From the NCBI GenBank assembly GCA_947470185.1, contig CANIRZ010000005.1:28236-92235 (forward strand): DNA of 64,000 bases. The letters are read 5' to 3'. A model generated the notes under the pieces. The model worked only from the letters and a program-made list of their open reading frames with translations. It was not told the origin of the DNA and did no database searches. This document shows, one piece after another, positions 52,530 to 61,589 of the stretch (its first letter is position 1; each line of letters begins with the position of its first letter). The translations under genes and the position numbers were made by a program. Source of the DNA: Sphingomonadales bacterium (GTDB taxonomy: Bacteria; Pseudomonadota; Alphaproteobacteria; Sphingomonadales; Sphingomonadaceae).

Positions 52530-53852
52530 TCACGTTGAGGGTTTGGAACCCCTTGCAAGGCGCAAAAGCCAGAAAACCGGAAGGCCGATGAGCAATAACG
52601 CAACGCCCCAGATCAATGCTTCGGTGCCTGCGCCATAAATCGTCCAGCAGGAATACAACGCCGCGAGGCACAGAATGATCTTAAATCCTGCGCCGACTTT
52701 CAATGCCCCCGTCTGGATAAGCCGGAATGCCGCCGCCGCACAGCCGAAATACATGACGAGCACGATGGCGGTGGTGAGCACTATCAGGAATTCAAACATC
52801 GATGCCATGGACCGGCTGCTGTTCATCAGAATGACGAGCGTCAATAGACTGGTGGAGAATACATGGGCATTGCGTGGCGTGCCATTTGCTGCGGCTTTGC
52901 CCATGAATTCTGGGAATAAGCCATCGCGTGCCAAGGCGGCGGGCAGTTCGGCTTGGCACATGATCCAGCCGTTTAATGCACCAAGCGCGCTGATTGCGCC
53001 AATTGCGGCGATCGCCGTGCCGGCATTGGTGCCGGCATAGATATTCACGAAATCGGCAAATGGCGCGGCTGACGCGCTGGTGATCGCGGCGGGTAGCATC
53101 AGGACAACTGCCGAGCAGACCAAGATATATATGCCGCCTGCACCGGCCGTTCCAAACAAGGTGGCGCGGTTAATGGTGCGTTCGGGGTCTTGCACTTTGT
53201 CGGCTGGTACGGTTGCGAGTTCAAGGCCAAGCATCGCCCATAAGGTCAATATGGTGGCCGTCGAAATGCTTGCTGTAGAGATATCTGCCGTATCAAAAGT
53301 GCGAACAAGCCCTGTGCCTTGCGTTGCCAGCACATAAGCTGCAAGGCCAATGACTGCGACGAGGGGGAGCAATTTTGCAATGGTCCAAACAATCTGCACC
53401 TGCCCCGCCAATTTGGTTCCGCGGATGTTGATTAGCGTGAATGCCCAGACGATGGCTATGGTGATGGCCGCTGAAACGCCGTGCGTACCGACAATCGGAA
53501 ACAGCTGACTAAGATAGCTTACGGCCGCCGTCGCGATTGCCGCATTGCCGACCCACATCGAAATCCAATAGGCCCAAGCAATTGCAAAGCCCGCACCATC
53601 GCCAAAAGCTGCACGGGTATAGGCGTAAGGCCCACCTGCCTTTGGCAGGGCCTTGCTGAGCGCGCCAAAGACCGAGGCAACGCACAAAGCGCCGGATACA
53701 GTGATCAACCATCCGATGACCGAATTCCATCCCAAAGGCGCAAGGCTTGCAGGCAGCAGGAATACGCCTGAACCAATCATGCTGCCCATGACCAATGCGA
53801 GCGCCATCCAGAATCCCATCGGACGCCCTGTTGCGGCTGTATCTTCCTGCAC
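52530..53852 (-). CDS. APC-superfamily amino acid permease
   Basis: A 440-residue permease with 12 predicted helices of the APC superfamily. The broken first helix contains the substrate loop GSMIGSGVFLLPASLAPLGW, and GGPYAYTRAAFGDGAGFAIA and WAMLGLELATVPADKVQDPE follow the AdiC/CadB-like subgroup. Whether it works as an antiporter or a symporter cannot be told. It is in one direction with gabD and DUF454 with small gaps, so a single transcript is likely. A leader dyad lies at 53860-53894. Confidence 0.92.
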   Translation of the reverse strand: MQEDTAATGRPMGFWMALALVMGSMIGSGVFLLPASLAPLGWNSVIGWLITVSGALCVASVFGALSKALPKAGGPYAYTRAAFGDGAGFAIAWAYWISMWVGNAAIATAAVSYLSQLFPIVGTHGVSAAITIAIVWAFTLINIRGTKLAGQVQIVWTIAKLLPLVAVIGLAAYVLATQGTGLVRTFDTADISTASISTATILTLWAMLGLELATVPADKVQDPERTINRATLFGTAGAGGIYILVCSAVVLMLPAAITSASAAPFADFVNIYAGTNAGTAIAAIGAISALGALNGWIMCQAELPAALARDGLFPEFMGKAAANGTPRNAHVFSTSLLTLVILMNSSRSMASMFEFLIVLTTAIVLVMYFGCAAAAFRLIQTGALKVGAGFKIILCLAALYSCWTIYGAGTEALIWGVALLLIGLPVFWLLRLARGSKPST

Positions 53853-53859
53853 TTAGAAT

Positions 53860-53894
53860 CCCCCGTTCCGCGCAAGCTTGCATGGAACAGGGGG
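53860..53894. promoter_or_regulatory. Large inverted repeat upstream of the permease gene
   Basis: CCCCCGTTCC (53860-53869) pairs with GGAAC-A-GGGGG (53884-53894, one bulged A) around GCGCAAGCTTGCAT, which is itself nearly palindromic. It sits 8 bases upstream of the permease start and could be a leader hairpin or repressor site. No T-run follows on either strand. Confidence 0.55.
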
Positions 53895-54140
53895 AAAAGC
53901 CAATCTTTGTTTCACGTCCCAGCGGCGCTGGCATGCTCAGTTCGCCAAGCAGCTGCCGAGTTACACCCCCAAACAGGCCAAGGGCGGCATAGTCTTGCGA
54001 CGATCGAGCCACGACAAGGGTCATATGTCCCCTGAACGCCGTGTTACCCCTATACGTGATTGCGTGGCAAAATGCTTCCAAAGCAGGACATATTATGTCA
54101 GCGACGTTGAATGGATATTGCGGGTCAGACAGGTGACGTC
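53895..54140. other. Divergent spacer between permease and GNAT genes
   Basis: About 250 bases with only overlapping open frames that look like chance (for example 53878-54144). I see no gene or repeat; promoters for the permease and the GNAT gene probably lie here. Confidence 0.5.
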
Positions 54141-54665
54141 ATGATACGGATGGCGCAGGGCTCGGATGCCGATGCGATTGCGCAGATTTATGCGTATCAT
54201 GTGCTTAACGGCACGGCCAGTTTTGACATTGTGCCGCGAACTTCTGTCGAAACAGAACAGAAAATCGCAGATATTTTATCCAAAGGATGGCCGTTCCTGA
54301 TCGCCGAACGCGATAACAGGATATTGGGATATGCCTATGTGACCGCCTTTCGTGACAGGCCAGCTTATGGCTTTACCTGCGAAGATTCCATCTACGTTGA
54401 TCCGGATTTTGTGGGGCAGGGTGTGGGTGCAAAGTTGTTGCGCGCATTAATGGTGCAGGCAACACAATGCGGCTTCCGCCAGATGGTTGCGGTCATCGGC
54501 GGGGCAGAACCCGCTTCGGTAAAACTGCACAGTAAGTTGGGTTTTACGCAGTCCGGACGAATGCGGTCCGTTGGTCGAAAGTTTGGCCGCTGGCTTGACA
54601 GCGTCTACATGCAGGCAGAACTTGGTGACGCAGATCGGGCAGTGCCGGCGCGGGAACCTGCCTGA
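54141..54665 (+). CDS. GNAT N-acetyltransferase (phosphinothricin acetyltransferase-like)
   Basis: A 174-residue acetyl-CoA-dependent N-acetyltransferase of the PAT/MddA type. The acetyl-CoA loop is VDPDFVGQGVGAKLLRALM (about 95-113), with the 'ASVKLHSKLGF' segment near the C-terminus and the substrate-site DSIYV. Enzymes of this group act on phosphinothricin, methionine sulfone or unknown amines, so detoxification is only a guess. ATG 54141 was chosen over a frame opening at 54111 because it begins the domain directly (MIRMAQGSDADAIAQIYAYH). Confidence 0.88.
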   Translation: MIRMAQGSDADAIAQIYAYHVLNGTASFDIVPRTSVETEQKIADILSKGWPFLIAERDNRILGYAYVTAFRDRPAYGFTCEDSIYVDPDFVGQGVGAKLLRALMVQATQCGFRQMVAVIGGAEPASVKLHSKLGFTQSGRMRSVGRKFGRWLDSVYMQAELGDADRAVPAREPA

Positions 54666-54722
54666 TGGGTTATGTTGATTAAAAAAGGTGCGCCGTTGCC
54701 GCACGCAAAGGAGAGAGAAAAT

Positions 54723-55643
54723 ATGGCAGAGTTTGAATTGGTCGCAGACGGCCTTCGCTTCCCTGAAGGACCGGTAGTCATGCCCGACGGCAGCGTCATT
54801 CTCGTGGAAATCGCCGAAGGACAAATCACCCGCGTGCACGCCGACGGAAGCAAGACAGTCATTGCAAAGCCGGGCGGAGGGCCAAATGGCTTGGCGATTG
54901 GCCCAGATGGTAAGCTATATTGCTGCAACAATGGCGGGTTTGAATATATGGAAGCCAATGGCTTTCTTGCGCCGCATGGCATCGCCAAGGATTATTCAGG
55001 CGGGCGGATTGAACGGATCGATATCGACACGGGCGAGGTCGAAGTGCTTTATAAATCCGGCGACCATGGTTGCAGCCTGCGTGGGCCGAACGATATCGTG
55101 TTTGATGCGCATGGCGGCTTCTGGTTCACCGACCACGGCAAGATTGATTACGTCAAACGCAGCCATGATGTTGTCGGTATCTTTTATGCAAAAGCAGATG
55201 GTAGCTATTTGGAAGAAGTGATCTTCCCATCTAACAACCCCAATGGCGTTGGCCTGTCCCCCGATGGCAAGACATTATATGCTGCAGAAACCTATACCTG
55301 CCGCCTGATGAAGTTCAACATCACTGCGCCCGGCAAGGTGGCTGGCGATGCGGGCCCCGGCGGACCCGGCATTCCGGTATACCGCCCGGCAGGATATAAA
55401 TTCTTCGACAGCCTCGGGGTGGAGGCCAGCGGCAATATTTGCGTCGCCACTATCGGCGAGTGTGGGATTAGCGTCATTTCGCCCGATGGGGAGTTGGTCG
55501 AATTTGTTGCGACCGATGATATATTCACCACCAACATTGCGTGGGGCGGCGACGATATGATGGACGCTTATATTTGCCTGTCGGGCAGCGGGCGTCTCGT
55601 GAAAACCCGATGGACGCGGCCGGGGCTTAAGCTGCAATATTAG
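54723..55643 (+). CDS. SMP-30/gluconolactonase/LRE family protein
   Basis: A six-bladed beta-propeller of 306 residues related to gluconolactonases and regucalcin. The metal-site motifs are LRFPEGPVVMPDG (Glu), GPNGLAIGPDGKLYCCNNGG (Asn), RGPNDIVFDAHGGFWFTDHG (Asn-Asp) and the last blade with FFDSLGVEASGNICV (Asp). All the divalent-metal ligands are present, so lactonase activity is possible. ATG 54723 follows AGGAGAGAGA. The reaction in this organism is not shown by the neighbours. Confidence 0.9.
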   Translation: MAEFELVADGLRFPEGPVVMPDGSVILVEIAEGQITRVHADGSKTVIAKPGGGPNGLAIGPDGKLYCCNNGGFEYMEANGFLAPHGIAKDYSGGRIERIDIDTGEVEVLYKSGDHGCSLRGPNDIVFDAHGGFWFTDHGKIDYVKRSHDVVGIFYAKADGSYLEEVIFPSNNPNGVGLSPDGKTLYAAETYTCRLMKFNITAPGKVAGDAGPGGPGIPVYRPAGYKFFDSLGVEASGNICVATIGECGISVISPDGELVEFVATDDIFTTNIAWGGDDMMDAYICLSGSGRLVKTRWTRPGLKLQY

Positions 55644-55659
55644 AACTGGAAATCGGGGT

Positions 55660-56355
55660 ATGCGACGGCACAAGGAAGCGCATCTCATTAACCGCATCGG
55701 CTGGCTGCGCGCGTCTGTTCTGGGCGCCAATGACGGCATAGTATCGACAGCAAGCCTGATTGTAGGTGTCGCAGCCGCGCAATCGGCGCCCGCAACAATT
55801 CTGCTTACGGGGATTGCGGGGCTGGTTGCTGGCGCAATGTCGATGGCGGCCGGCGAATATGTATCGGTCAGCTCGCAGGCGGATTCCGAAAGCGCGGATC
55901 GTGCGCGCGAAGAGAATGAGCTGGCGACGGTTCCAGACAAGGAACGTGAAGAGCTTATCGGCATTTACGAGCTACGGGGCCTCGACCGGGCGCTGGCGGA
56001 GCAGGTCGCCGACAAGTTAACTGCGCATGATGCGCTGGCCACGCATTTGCGTGACGAGCTTGGCATGGCAGCGCATACTGCCGCGCGGCCAGTGCAAGCC
56101 GCATTGGCCTCGGCCGCTGCGTTCACGATTGGTGCGTCTTTGCCCCTTGCGATGGTCCCGCTGTCTCCCGCCGCCTATCTCAGTTGGACTGTGTCGATCA
56201 CTGCCCTTTTGTTCCTTGCCGTCCTTGGCGCAGTTGGCGCAAAAGCAGGCGGGGCGCCCATCGGTAGGGCCGTACTGCGCGTAACCTTTTGGGGGGCGAT
56301 TGCGATGGCGGCGACGGCTGCTATTGGGGCGTTGTTCGGCACAACGGTCGCCTAA
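55660..56355 (+). CDS. VIT1/CCC1 family iron/manganese transporter-like protein
   Basis: A 231-residue membrane protein with five predicted helices. The family landmarks are NDGIVSTASLIVGVAAAQSA, GLVAGAMSMAAGEYVSVSSQ and the acidic cytoplasmic segment with EENELATVPDKEREELIG, which gives the metal-binding domain of VIT proteins. In plants and yeast these move Fe2+ or Mn2+ into vacuoles; bacterial members probably export the ions. It starts 17 bases after the SMP-30 gene. Confidence 0.92.
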   Translation: MRRHKEAHLINRIGWLRASVLGANDGIVSTASLIVGVAAAQSAPATILLTGIAGLVAGAMSMAAGEYVSVSSQADSESADRAREENELATVPDKEREELIGIYELRGLDRALAEQVADKLTAHDALATHLRDELGMAAHTAARPVQAALASAAAFTIGASLPLAMVPLSPAAYLSWTVSITALLFLAVLGAVGAKAGGAPIGRAVLRVTFWGAIAMAATAAIGALFGTTVA

Positions 56356-56363
56356 GGAAAAAC

Positions 56364-57023
56364 ATGACCTTCAATACTGTAATCTTCGATTTTGGCGGGG
56401 TTATCACGTCTTCGCCATTTGAGGCCTTTAACCGCATGGAGGCGAAAAATGGCTTGCCCAAGGATTTCGTCCGCAGCGTAAATGTCCGCAACCCCGACAA
56501 TAATGCATGGGCGAAGTTCGAGCGGGCGGAGTGCAGCGCGGCTGAATTTGACACTTTGTTTGCCGCTGAAGCTCGCGCTTTGGGGCATGAACTTGACGGG
56601 GCTTCGGTTATCGCCTGCCTATCGGGGGACATCCGACCCGACATGGTGGCCGCGCTTGATATGCTTAAGTCCAAGGGTTTTGGACTTGGGTGCATCACGA
56701 ACAATGTGCCGTCCGGAAAAGGTGCTGGCATGGCGGTGAGTGACGAGAAAGCCGCTGCGATCTCGGCCGTTATGGATAGGTTCGACCACATCATTGAATC
56801 GAGCAAGGCCGGCGTGCGCAAACCCGACCCACGCATTTATTCCATGATGTGTGCGGCTTTAGAAGTGAAGCCATCACAATGCATCTATCTTGATGACCTT
56901 GGCATAAATTGCAAACCGGCTGCGGCGATGGGAATGGCAGCGATCAAAGTGACCAGCGGGGATCAGGCTTTAAACGATTTGGGCGCGCTATTGGCGTTGA
57001 CCTTCACGCCTTTAGGCGTCTAG
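56364..57023 (+). CDS. HAD family hydrolase (HAD-IA type)
   Basis: A 219-residue haloacid-dehalogenase-fold protein. Motif I is IFDFGGVITSS, with nucleophile D9 but Gly in place of the second Asp (D+2), as in YihX and the epoxide-hydrolase N-domain group; motif II is the Thr of LGCITNNVPSG, motif III the Lys of SSKAGVRKPDPRIY, motif IV IYLDDLGINC. The missing general acid suggests a phosphatase of low rate or a non-phosphatase role. Start follows TAAGGAAAA. It is in the same direction as the VIT1-type gene upstream with 9 bases between. Confidence 0.9.
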   Translation: MTFNTVIFDFGGVITSSPFEAFNRMEAKNGLPKDFVRSVNVRNPDNNAWAKFERAECSAAEFDTLFAAEARALGHELDGASVIACLSGDIRPDMVAALDMLKSKGFGLGCITNNVPSGKGAGMAVSDEKAAAISAVMDRFDHIIESSKAGVRKPDPRIYSMMCAALEVKPSQCIYLDDLGINCKPAAAMGMAAIKVTSGDQALNDLGALLALTFTPLGV

Positions 57024-57063
57024 GCCACAGGCACTCCGTCTCTCCCATCATCTGGAGCGTTTC

Positions 57064-57777
57064 ATGGCGAAAAAACTCTTCCCCGACGCAAAATCGGCGC
57101 TCGATGGCATATTGAAAAACGACATTCTTATCGCGAGCGGCGGCTTTGGCCTTTGTGGCCTGCCAGAACGTTTGTTGGATGCTGTGCGCGACAGCGGGGT
57201 CACTGGCCTGACATTTGTTTCGAACAATGCCGGCATCGACAATGAAGGTATTGGCAAGCTGCTGCGCACCAAGCAGGTCAAGAAAATGATCTCCTCTTAT
57301 GTTGGTGAGAACAAAGAGTTTGAGCGGCAGTATCTTGCTGGTGAGCTTGAAGTCGAATTCTGCCCCCAAGGCACATTGGCTGAGCGTATGCGTGCAGGCG
57401 GTGCGGGCATCCCCGGCTTTTATACAAAGACCGGCGTTGGCACTTTGGTTGCCGAAGGTAAGGAAGTGAAAGAGTTTGGCGGCGAGGAATATATTCTCGA
57501 ACGCGGGATATTTGCGGACCTTTCCATCATCAAGGCATGGAAGGCCGATGAAAGTGGGAACCTCGTCTTCCGCAAAACGGCGCGTAATTTCAATCTGCCG
57601 GCCGCGACCTGCGGCAAAATCTGCGTGGTCGAAGTGGAGGAGATTGTGCCCGTGGGAAGCCTTGACCCGGACTGCATCCATTTGCCGGGCGTTTATGTGC
57701 AGCGCATGATCGTCGGCGCGCCTTATGACAAAAAGATCGAGTTCAGGACCGTGCGTGAAAGGGAGGCTTCGCTATGA
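57064..57777 (+). CDS. scoA: 3-oxoacid CoA-transferase subunit A
   Basis: Subunit A of a succinyl-CoA:3-oxoacid (acetoacetate) CoA-transferase. The 237-residue protein carries [20 protein letters not shown], the CoA-site [15 protein letters not shown] and [20 protein letters not shown] typical of SCOT. It overlaps subunit B by four bases (ATGA at 57774). It can move CoA between succinyl-CoA and acetoacetate, linking the acetyl-CoA and ketone pools to the catabolic island or to storage polymers. Confidence 0.94.
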   Translation: MAKKLFPDAKSALDGILKNDILIASGGFGLCGLPERLLDAVRDSGVTGLTFVSNNAGIDNEGIGKLLRTKQVKKMISSYVGENKEFERQYLAGELEVEFCPQGTLAERMRAGGAGIPGFYTKTGVGTLVAEGKEVKEFGGEEYILERGIFADLSIIKAWKADESGNLVFRKTARNFNLPAATCGKICVVEVEEIVPVGSLDPDCIHLPGVYVQRMIVGAPYDKKIEFRTVREREASL

Positions 57778-58415
57778 GCTGGACCCGTGACGACATGGCC
57801 GCGCGCGCCGCACAGGAACTGCGCGACGGATATTATGTAAACCTTGGCATTGGCATTCCGACCCTTGTGGCAAATCACATCCCGCCAGGCGTTCAAGTGA
57901 CGCTTCAGTCTGAAAACGGCATGTTGGGTATTGGCCCCTTCCCTTTTGCTGGCGAAGAAGATGCCGACCTTATCAATGCGGGCAAACAGACCATTAGCGA
58001 GTTGCCGCAGACGGCCTATTTCGACAGTGCCGCTAGCTTTGCGATGATCCGCGGCGGGCATATAGACCTGACTGTATTGGGCGCGATGGAAGTCGCGCAA
58101 AATGGTGACATCGCCAACTGGATGATCCCGGGCAAGATGATCAAGGGCATGGGCGGTGCCATGGACCTTGTTGCAGGTGTGAAGAAGATCATTGTGGTGA
58201 TGGAGCATAATGCCAAGGACGGTTCGCCGAAATTCATCCCCGCTTGCACATTGCCGTTAACAGGCAAGAATGTCGTTGATATGATTATCACCGATCTCGC
58301 CGTGTTTCAGCGGCCGGACACATCATCGGTGTTCAAGCTGATTGAAGTCGCACCGGGCGTTTCGGTCGATGACATTAAGGCAAAAACAACAGCGCATTTT
58401 GAGGTTGCAGTCTAA
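57774..58415 (+). CDS. scoB: 3-oxoacid CoA-transferase subunit B
   Basis: Catalytic subunit of the CoA-transferase. In the 213-residue protein the catalytic glutamate is E47 in [13 protein letters not shown], the carboxylate that becomes the enzyme-CoA thioester. The C-terminal part with [20 protein letters not shown] and the [12 protein letters not shown] segment is typical of SCOT. A beta-lactamase-family gene begins 8 bases later and may be cotranscribed. Confidence 0.95.
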   Translation: MSWTRDDMAARAAQELRDGYYVNLGIGIPTLVANHIPPGVQVTLQSENGMLGIGPFPFAGEEDADLINAGKQTISELPQTAYFDSAASFAMIRGGHIDLTVLGAMEVAQNGDIANWMIPGKMIKGMGGAMDLVAGVKKIIVVMEHNAKDGSPKFIPACTLPLTGKNVVDMIITDLAVFQRPDTSSVFKLIEVAPGVSVDDIKAKTTAHFEVAV

Positions 58416-58423
58416 TTACGAAA

Positions 58424-59656
58424 ATGCAGCGGACTGTATCAGCCTTGATCGCGGCCGCATTGTTGGGGCTAACTGGCCTATATGCCACGCGCTCCGCGCC
58501 TGATGACAGTCAGGTCGTTGCCATATTGCGCAAATTCATAAAGACCGACGCCAACCTGCCCGACCAGCCCAATGAATGGCACGGGCGGATCGATTACGCG
58601 AAGCTTGATCAGCAATTTGCCACTATGGCGCAGCGGTCGGAAATGGCTGGCCTTGCCGTAGCTATCGTCGAGGATGGGGAGCTGCGTTTCGTCCGTGGCT
58701 ATGGCGTGGTCGACCGGAATACCAATGTGCCGGTGACATTGGATACGGTGTTTCGGTGGGCATCGGTGTCAAAAACCGTGGCCGGTATGTTGGCTGCGAC
58801 CTTGTCCAACGAAGGCTTGGTTGATCTGGAACGGCCAGTCGCGCGATGGAACACCTCGCTGCGTCTGCCCGAAGGCGCCGAAGCACGGTTAAGTTTTGAA
58901 CAATTGCTGTCGCAGCAAACTGGGCTCACCAAAAACGCCTTTGACGAGCGGCTTGAGGATGGTGGCGATCCACGTGTGCTGCGGAGCGAGCTGGTCAATG
59001 CGCCGCTGCAGTGCGAGCCAGGGTCGTGTCATAGCTACCAAAACATCGCCTTTGATACCGCCAGCGAAATTTTGGCGCAGGCGGCACAGCGATCTTACCC
59101 GAATGCGGTCAGCGAACGTCTCTTTTTACCGCTAGGTATGAAAAGCGCCAATTACGGCATGTCCGGGTTGACCGGCGCAAAAGATTGGGCCCGCCCGCAC
59201 AATGGCCGAACGGTCCGCCCATTGAACGACAGCTATTGGCGCGTGCCAGCGGCCGCAGGCGCGGAGAGCAATATCGTCGATTTCTCTCGCTGGCTTCAGG
59301 CGGCAATGGGCGAGCGTCCGGATGTTTTGCCTGAATCGGTGTTGCGCATTGCTCAATCGCCGCGCGTAAATACCGCGCCAATCTATGGGGGCGCATTGCG
59401 ACAGGCGAATTCAAAAGCCAAATATGGCCTTGGCTGGCGCAGTTTCGATTATGATGGGCACCGGTTGATTGGTCACTCAGGCGCCGTTGACGGCTATCGC
59501 GCGACACTAATCTTTGATCCAGCCACCCGCACAGGCATCGTCGCGATGTGGAACAGCAATTGGGGCACACCGTTCCGTATTCCGTTTGCGGTGCTCGACA
59601 GTTATAATCTGCGCACCGATTCCCGCTGGTTGGAACTGGACACAAAAACGCAATGA
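58424..59656 (+). CDS. Exported beta-lactamase-family serine hydrolase
   Basis: A 410-residue serine hydrolase of the class C beta-lactamase fold. It starts with a hydrophobic signal anchor (ALIAAALLGLTGLYAT). The catalytic pair S114-x-x-K117 is in RWASVSKTVAGM, the Tyr motif is HSYQNIAFD, and the third motif is IGHSGAVDGY. It is a second such enzyme in the window (the other is at 27237) but they are not close in sequence. Substrate unknown; a role beside the CoA-transferase could be esterase action. Confidence 0.88.
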   Translation: MQRTVSALIAAALLGLTGLYATRSAPDDSQVVAILRKFIKTDANLPDQPNEWHGRIDYAKLDQQFATMAQRSEMAGLAVAIVEDGELRFVRGYGVVDRNTNVPVTLDTVFRWASVSKTVAGMLAATLSNEGLVDLERPVARWNTSLRLPEGAEARLSFEQLLSQQTGLTKNAFDERLEDGGDPRVLRSELVNAPLQCEPGSCHSYQNIAFDTASEILAQAAQRSYPNAVSERLFLPLGMKSANYGMSGLTGAKDWARPHNGRTVRPLNDSYWRVPAAAGAESNIVDFSRWLQAAMGERPDVLPESVLRIAQSPRVNTAPIYGGALRQANSKAKYGLGWRSFDYDGHRLIGHSGAVDGYRATLIFDPATRTGIVAMWNSNWGTPFRIPFAVLDSYNLRTDSRWLELDTKTQ

Positions 59657-59696
59657 CTGGCCGGAGCCCGCGGCAGCATTAGAAAGGCCAAGGGAT

Positions 59697-60383
59697 ATGC
59701 GATACACACTGATCACCGCAAACCGCAATTATTCAAGCTGGAGCTTGCGGCCTTGGGTGCTGATGACAATGCTTGGCATTCCGTTCGAAGACCGCGTTGA
59801 GCCATTTGCCGCCTCAAACAATTATCAAGCGTTTCGGGCCTTTTCGCCGACTGGGCAAGTGCCGGCGCTGTTGGATGGCCAGCGCACCGTGTGGGATTCG
59901 CTCGGTATCACATTATATTTGGCCGACCGGCATGAAGGCGTGTGGCCAATTGACCCGGCGGCGCGGGCATGGGCGCAGTGCGCTGTGACTGAGATGCATG
60001 GCGGCTTTTCAGCGTTGCGTAACGACTGCACGATGAATGTCGGTGTCAGGGTTCAACCAAAGCCGATGTCTGCCGCGTTGAAGCACGATGTCGCGCGCCT
60101 CACCGAATTATGGGCGCAAGGTCTGGATAGCTTTGGCGGCCCATTTCTGGCGGGGCCGCAGTTTACGGCAGTTGACGCGTTTTTCGCGCCCGTTGCGTTT
60201 CGCGTGCGCACCTATGGCCTTGATGTCGGACATGCTGGGCAGGAATGGGTGCACCACATGCTTGGGCAGCCACCTATGCTCGCATGGGAGGAAGATGCAT
60301 TGATGGAAAGCTGGCGCGAAGTGAGCCATGAGGCAGAACTGCGCGCATGTGGCGAAGTGATTGCCGATTATCGTCGGGTGTAG
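59697..60383 (+). CDS. Glutathione S-transferase family protein
   Basis: A 228-residue protein with a thioredoxin-like N-domain (about 1-80) and an all-helical C-domain. The N-terminal catalytic region is NRNYSSWSLRPWVLM, with Ser as likely activator of glutathione; PTGQVPALLD carries the cis-Pro for GSH backbone binding and DSLGITLYLADR the Asp-Ser pair. I chose ATG 59697; the frame is open far upstream into the serine-hydrolase gene. Conjugation, reduction or isomerase activity cannot be told apart. Confidence 0.92.
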   Translation: MRYTLITANRNYSSWSLRPWVLMTMLGIPFEDRVEPFAASNNYQAFRAFSPTGQVPALLDGQRTVWDSLGITLYLADRHEGVWPIDPAARAWAQCAVTEMHGGFSALRNDCTMNVGVRVQPKPMSAALKHDVARLTELWAQGLDSFGGPFLAGPQFTAVDAFFAPVAFRVRTYGLDVGHAGQEWVHHMLGQPPMLAWEEDALMESWREVSHEAELRACGEVIADYRRV

Positions 60384-60397
60384 CAAACGGCAGCCAT

Positions 60398-60428
60398 AAA
60401 AAAGGCCGCCCAAATGGGCGACCCTTTT
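60398..60428. terminator. Terminator between GST and csbD genes
   Basis: AAAAAAGGCCGCCC and GGGCGACCCTTTTT flank a 4-base loop AAAT with one bulge. The run of A on one side and T on the other lets it serve both convergent genes. Confidence 0.75.
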
Positions 60429-60445
60429 TCGGCTTTGACAGCGAC

Positions 60446-60628
60446 TTACACTTTGTCGCCAATAATGCCCTTCAGCTTGCCCATGAAGCCCTGACCTTCG
60501 CCTTTGCGTTCTTGCGCCACGCCTTCGCCTTGGAGCCTCTGGTTATCCGAAGCTTTACCTGCGGCCTGTTTGACATTGCCTGCAATTTCATTGCCGAGGC
60601 CTTTTGCCTTATCTTTCAATTCGCCCAT
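60446..60628 (-). CDS. CsbD family stress protein
   Basis: A 60-residue hydrophilic protein of the CsbD type, often induced in general stress. The pattern is MGELKDKAKGLGNEIAGNVK then GQGFMGKLKGIIGDKV, with the recurrent 'GKLK' and 'KAKG' units of the family. Most CsbD proteins end a little after GxFKG; this one is slightly short. AAGGAAG lies nine bases before the ATG. It is convergent to the GST gene across the terminator at 60398. Function unknown beyond stress association. Confidence 0.88.
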   Translation of the reverse strand: MGELKDKAKGLGNEIAGNVKQAAGKASDNQRLQGEGVAQERKGEGQGFMGKLKGIIGDKV

Positions 60629-60728
60629 AAAACGCTTCCTTTCTGCGTAATTCGGCCTCGCGGGGTCTGCGGGCCGATACCAGGATGAAACGAGAGCAGG
60701 GGCGCTTTGGTTCCGCTGCGTGGCGCCG

Positions 60729-61589
60729 TTAGACGGCGGAAAGCAACGCTTTGGCAAAATCTGCACCTTGGTCTGGGGCGAACCGCAGAAATAAAGACGG
60801 TTCAATAAGTTCCAGTTCCATAAGGCGGAATATGCCATCACTATCCCGCAGGATATCGACGCGCGCATAAGCCAATGTTCCGGTCTTTGTAATCGCGGCG
60901 GTGGCGGCAAAGGCGCGCTGTGCCAGCGCCAATGCTGGATCAGGCGCTGCGGCAGCCTCTTCCCGGCCACCATATTGCTCCTGTAGGCGAAAGTCGCCTT
61001 TGGCCGGGCGCTTGATGATCGCATGGCTGAACACACCACCAAAGTAGAACAGCGAATATTCGCCCTCTTCGGCAATATTGGGTAGATAGGGTTGGATCAT
61101 CATTCGCTGGCCAGCAACTGAATCCGGCACGGGATCGCCACGTTCCAATCGGAAAGTTCCGTCGGCTCCGCCCGATATAGGTGGCTTGATGACTAGTGTT
61201 TCGACATTGAAGGTTTTCCGGGCTTCTTCAAGTGCGACCCTGTCGAGTAGGGCGCTCCATATTGTGGGTACCGAAGGAATGCCGGCGGCGTCCAATTCCG
61301 CCAGATAGGCCTTGTCGCTGTTCCATCTTAATATGCTGACAGGGTTACAGACCCGCACATTTTTGGCCTCCAGTCGGTCCAGCAGACCAAACCAACGTGG
61401 ACAGTCGCGCGGATAGCCCCAGGCCAGTAAGGGTGTGACAAGGTCGAAGGCGCTAAAGTCATCCGCCTTGGTCCAATCGATAAAAATAGCGCTGTCGCCT
61501 AACAAACGCGCATAATCGGCCCTTATATGCGACCAATCTTCTTCATACTCAGGCGTGGGGCATAGGATCGCGATTTGAAGACCGCTCAT
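60729..61589 (-). CDS. ATP-grasp domain protein (RimK/glutathione-synthetase type)
   Basis: A 286-residue protein with an ATP-grasp fold. The N-terminal part (MSGLQIAILCPTPEYEEDWS) is a pre-grasp domain, followed by a nucleotide-binding segment with SILRWNSDKAYLAELDAAGI, the flexible loop TLVIKPPISGGADGTFRLER and the metal-site RLMELELIEPSLFLRF near the C-terminus (Glu, Asn-like region of ATP-grasp). I take ATG 61589, which overlaps the EVE gene (ATGA). The protein ligates a carboxylate to an amine or thiol but the substrate cannot be seen. The frame extends 30 bases upstream (61619) without support. Confidence 0.82.
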   Translation of the reverse strand: MSGLQIAILCPTPEYEEDWSHIRADYARLLGDSAIFIDWTKADDFSAFDLVTPLLAWGYPRDCPRWFGLLDRLEAKNVRVCNPVSILRWNSDKAYLAELDAAGIPSVPTIWSALLDRVALEEARKTFNVETLVIKPPISGGADGTFRLERGDPVPDSVAGQRMMIQPYLPNIAEEGEYSLFYFGGVFSHAIIKRPAKGDFRLQEQYGGREEAAAAPDPALALAQRAFAATAAITKTGTLAYARVDILRDSDGIFRLMELELIEPSLFLRFAPDQGADFAKALLSAV

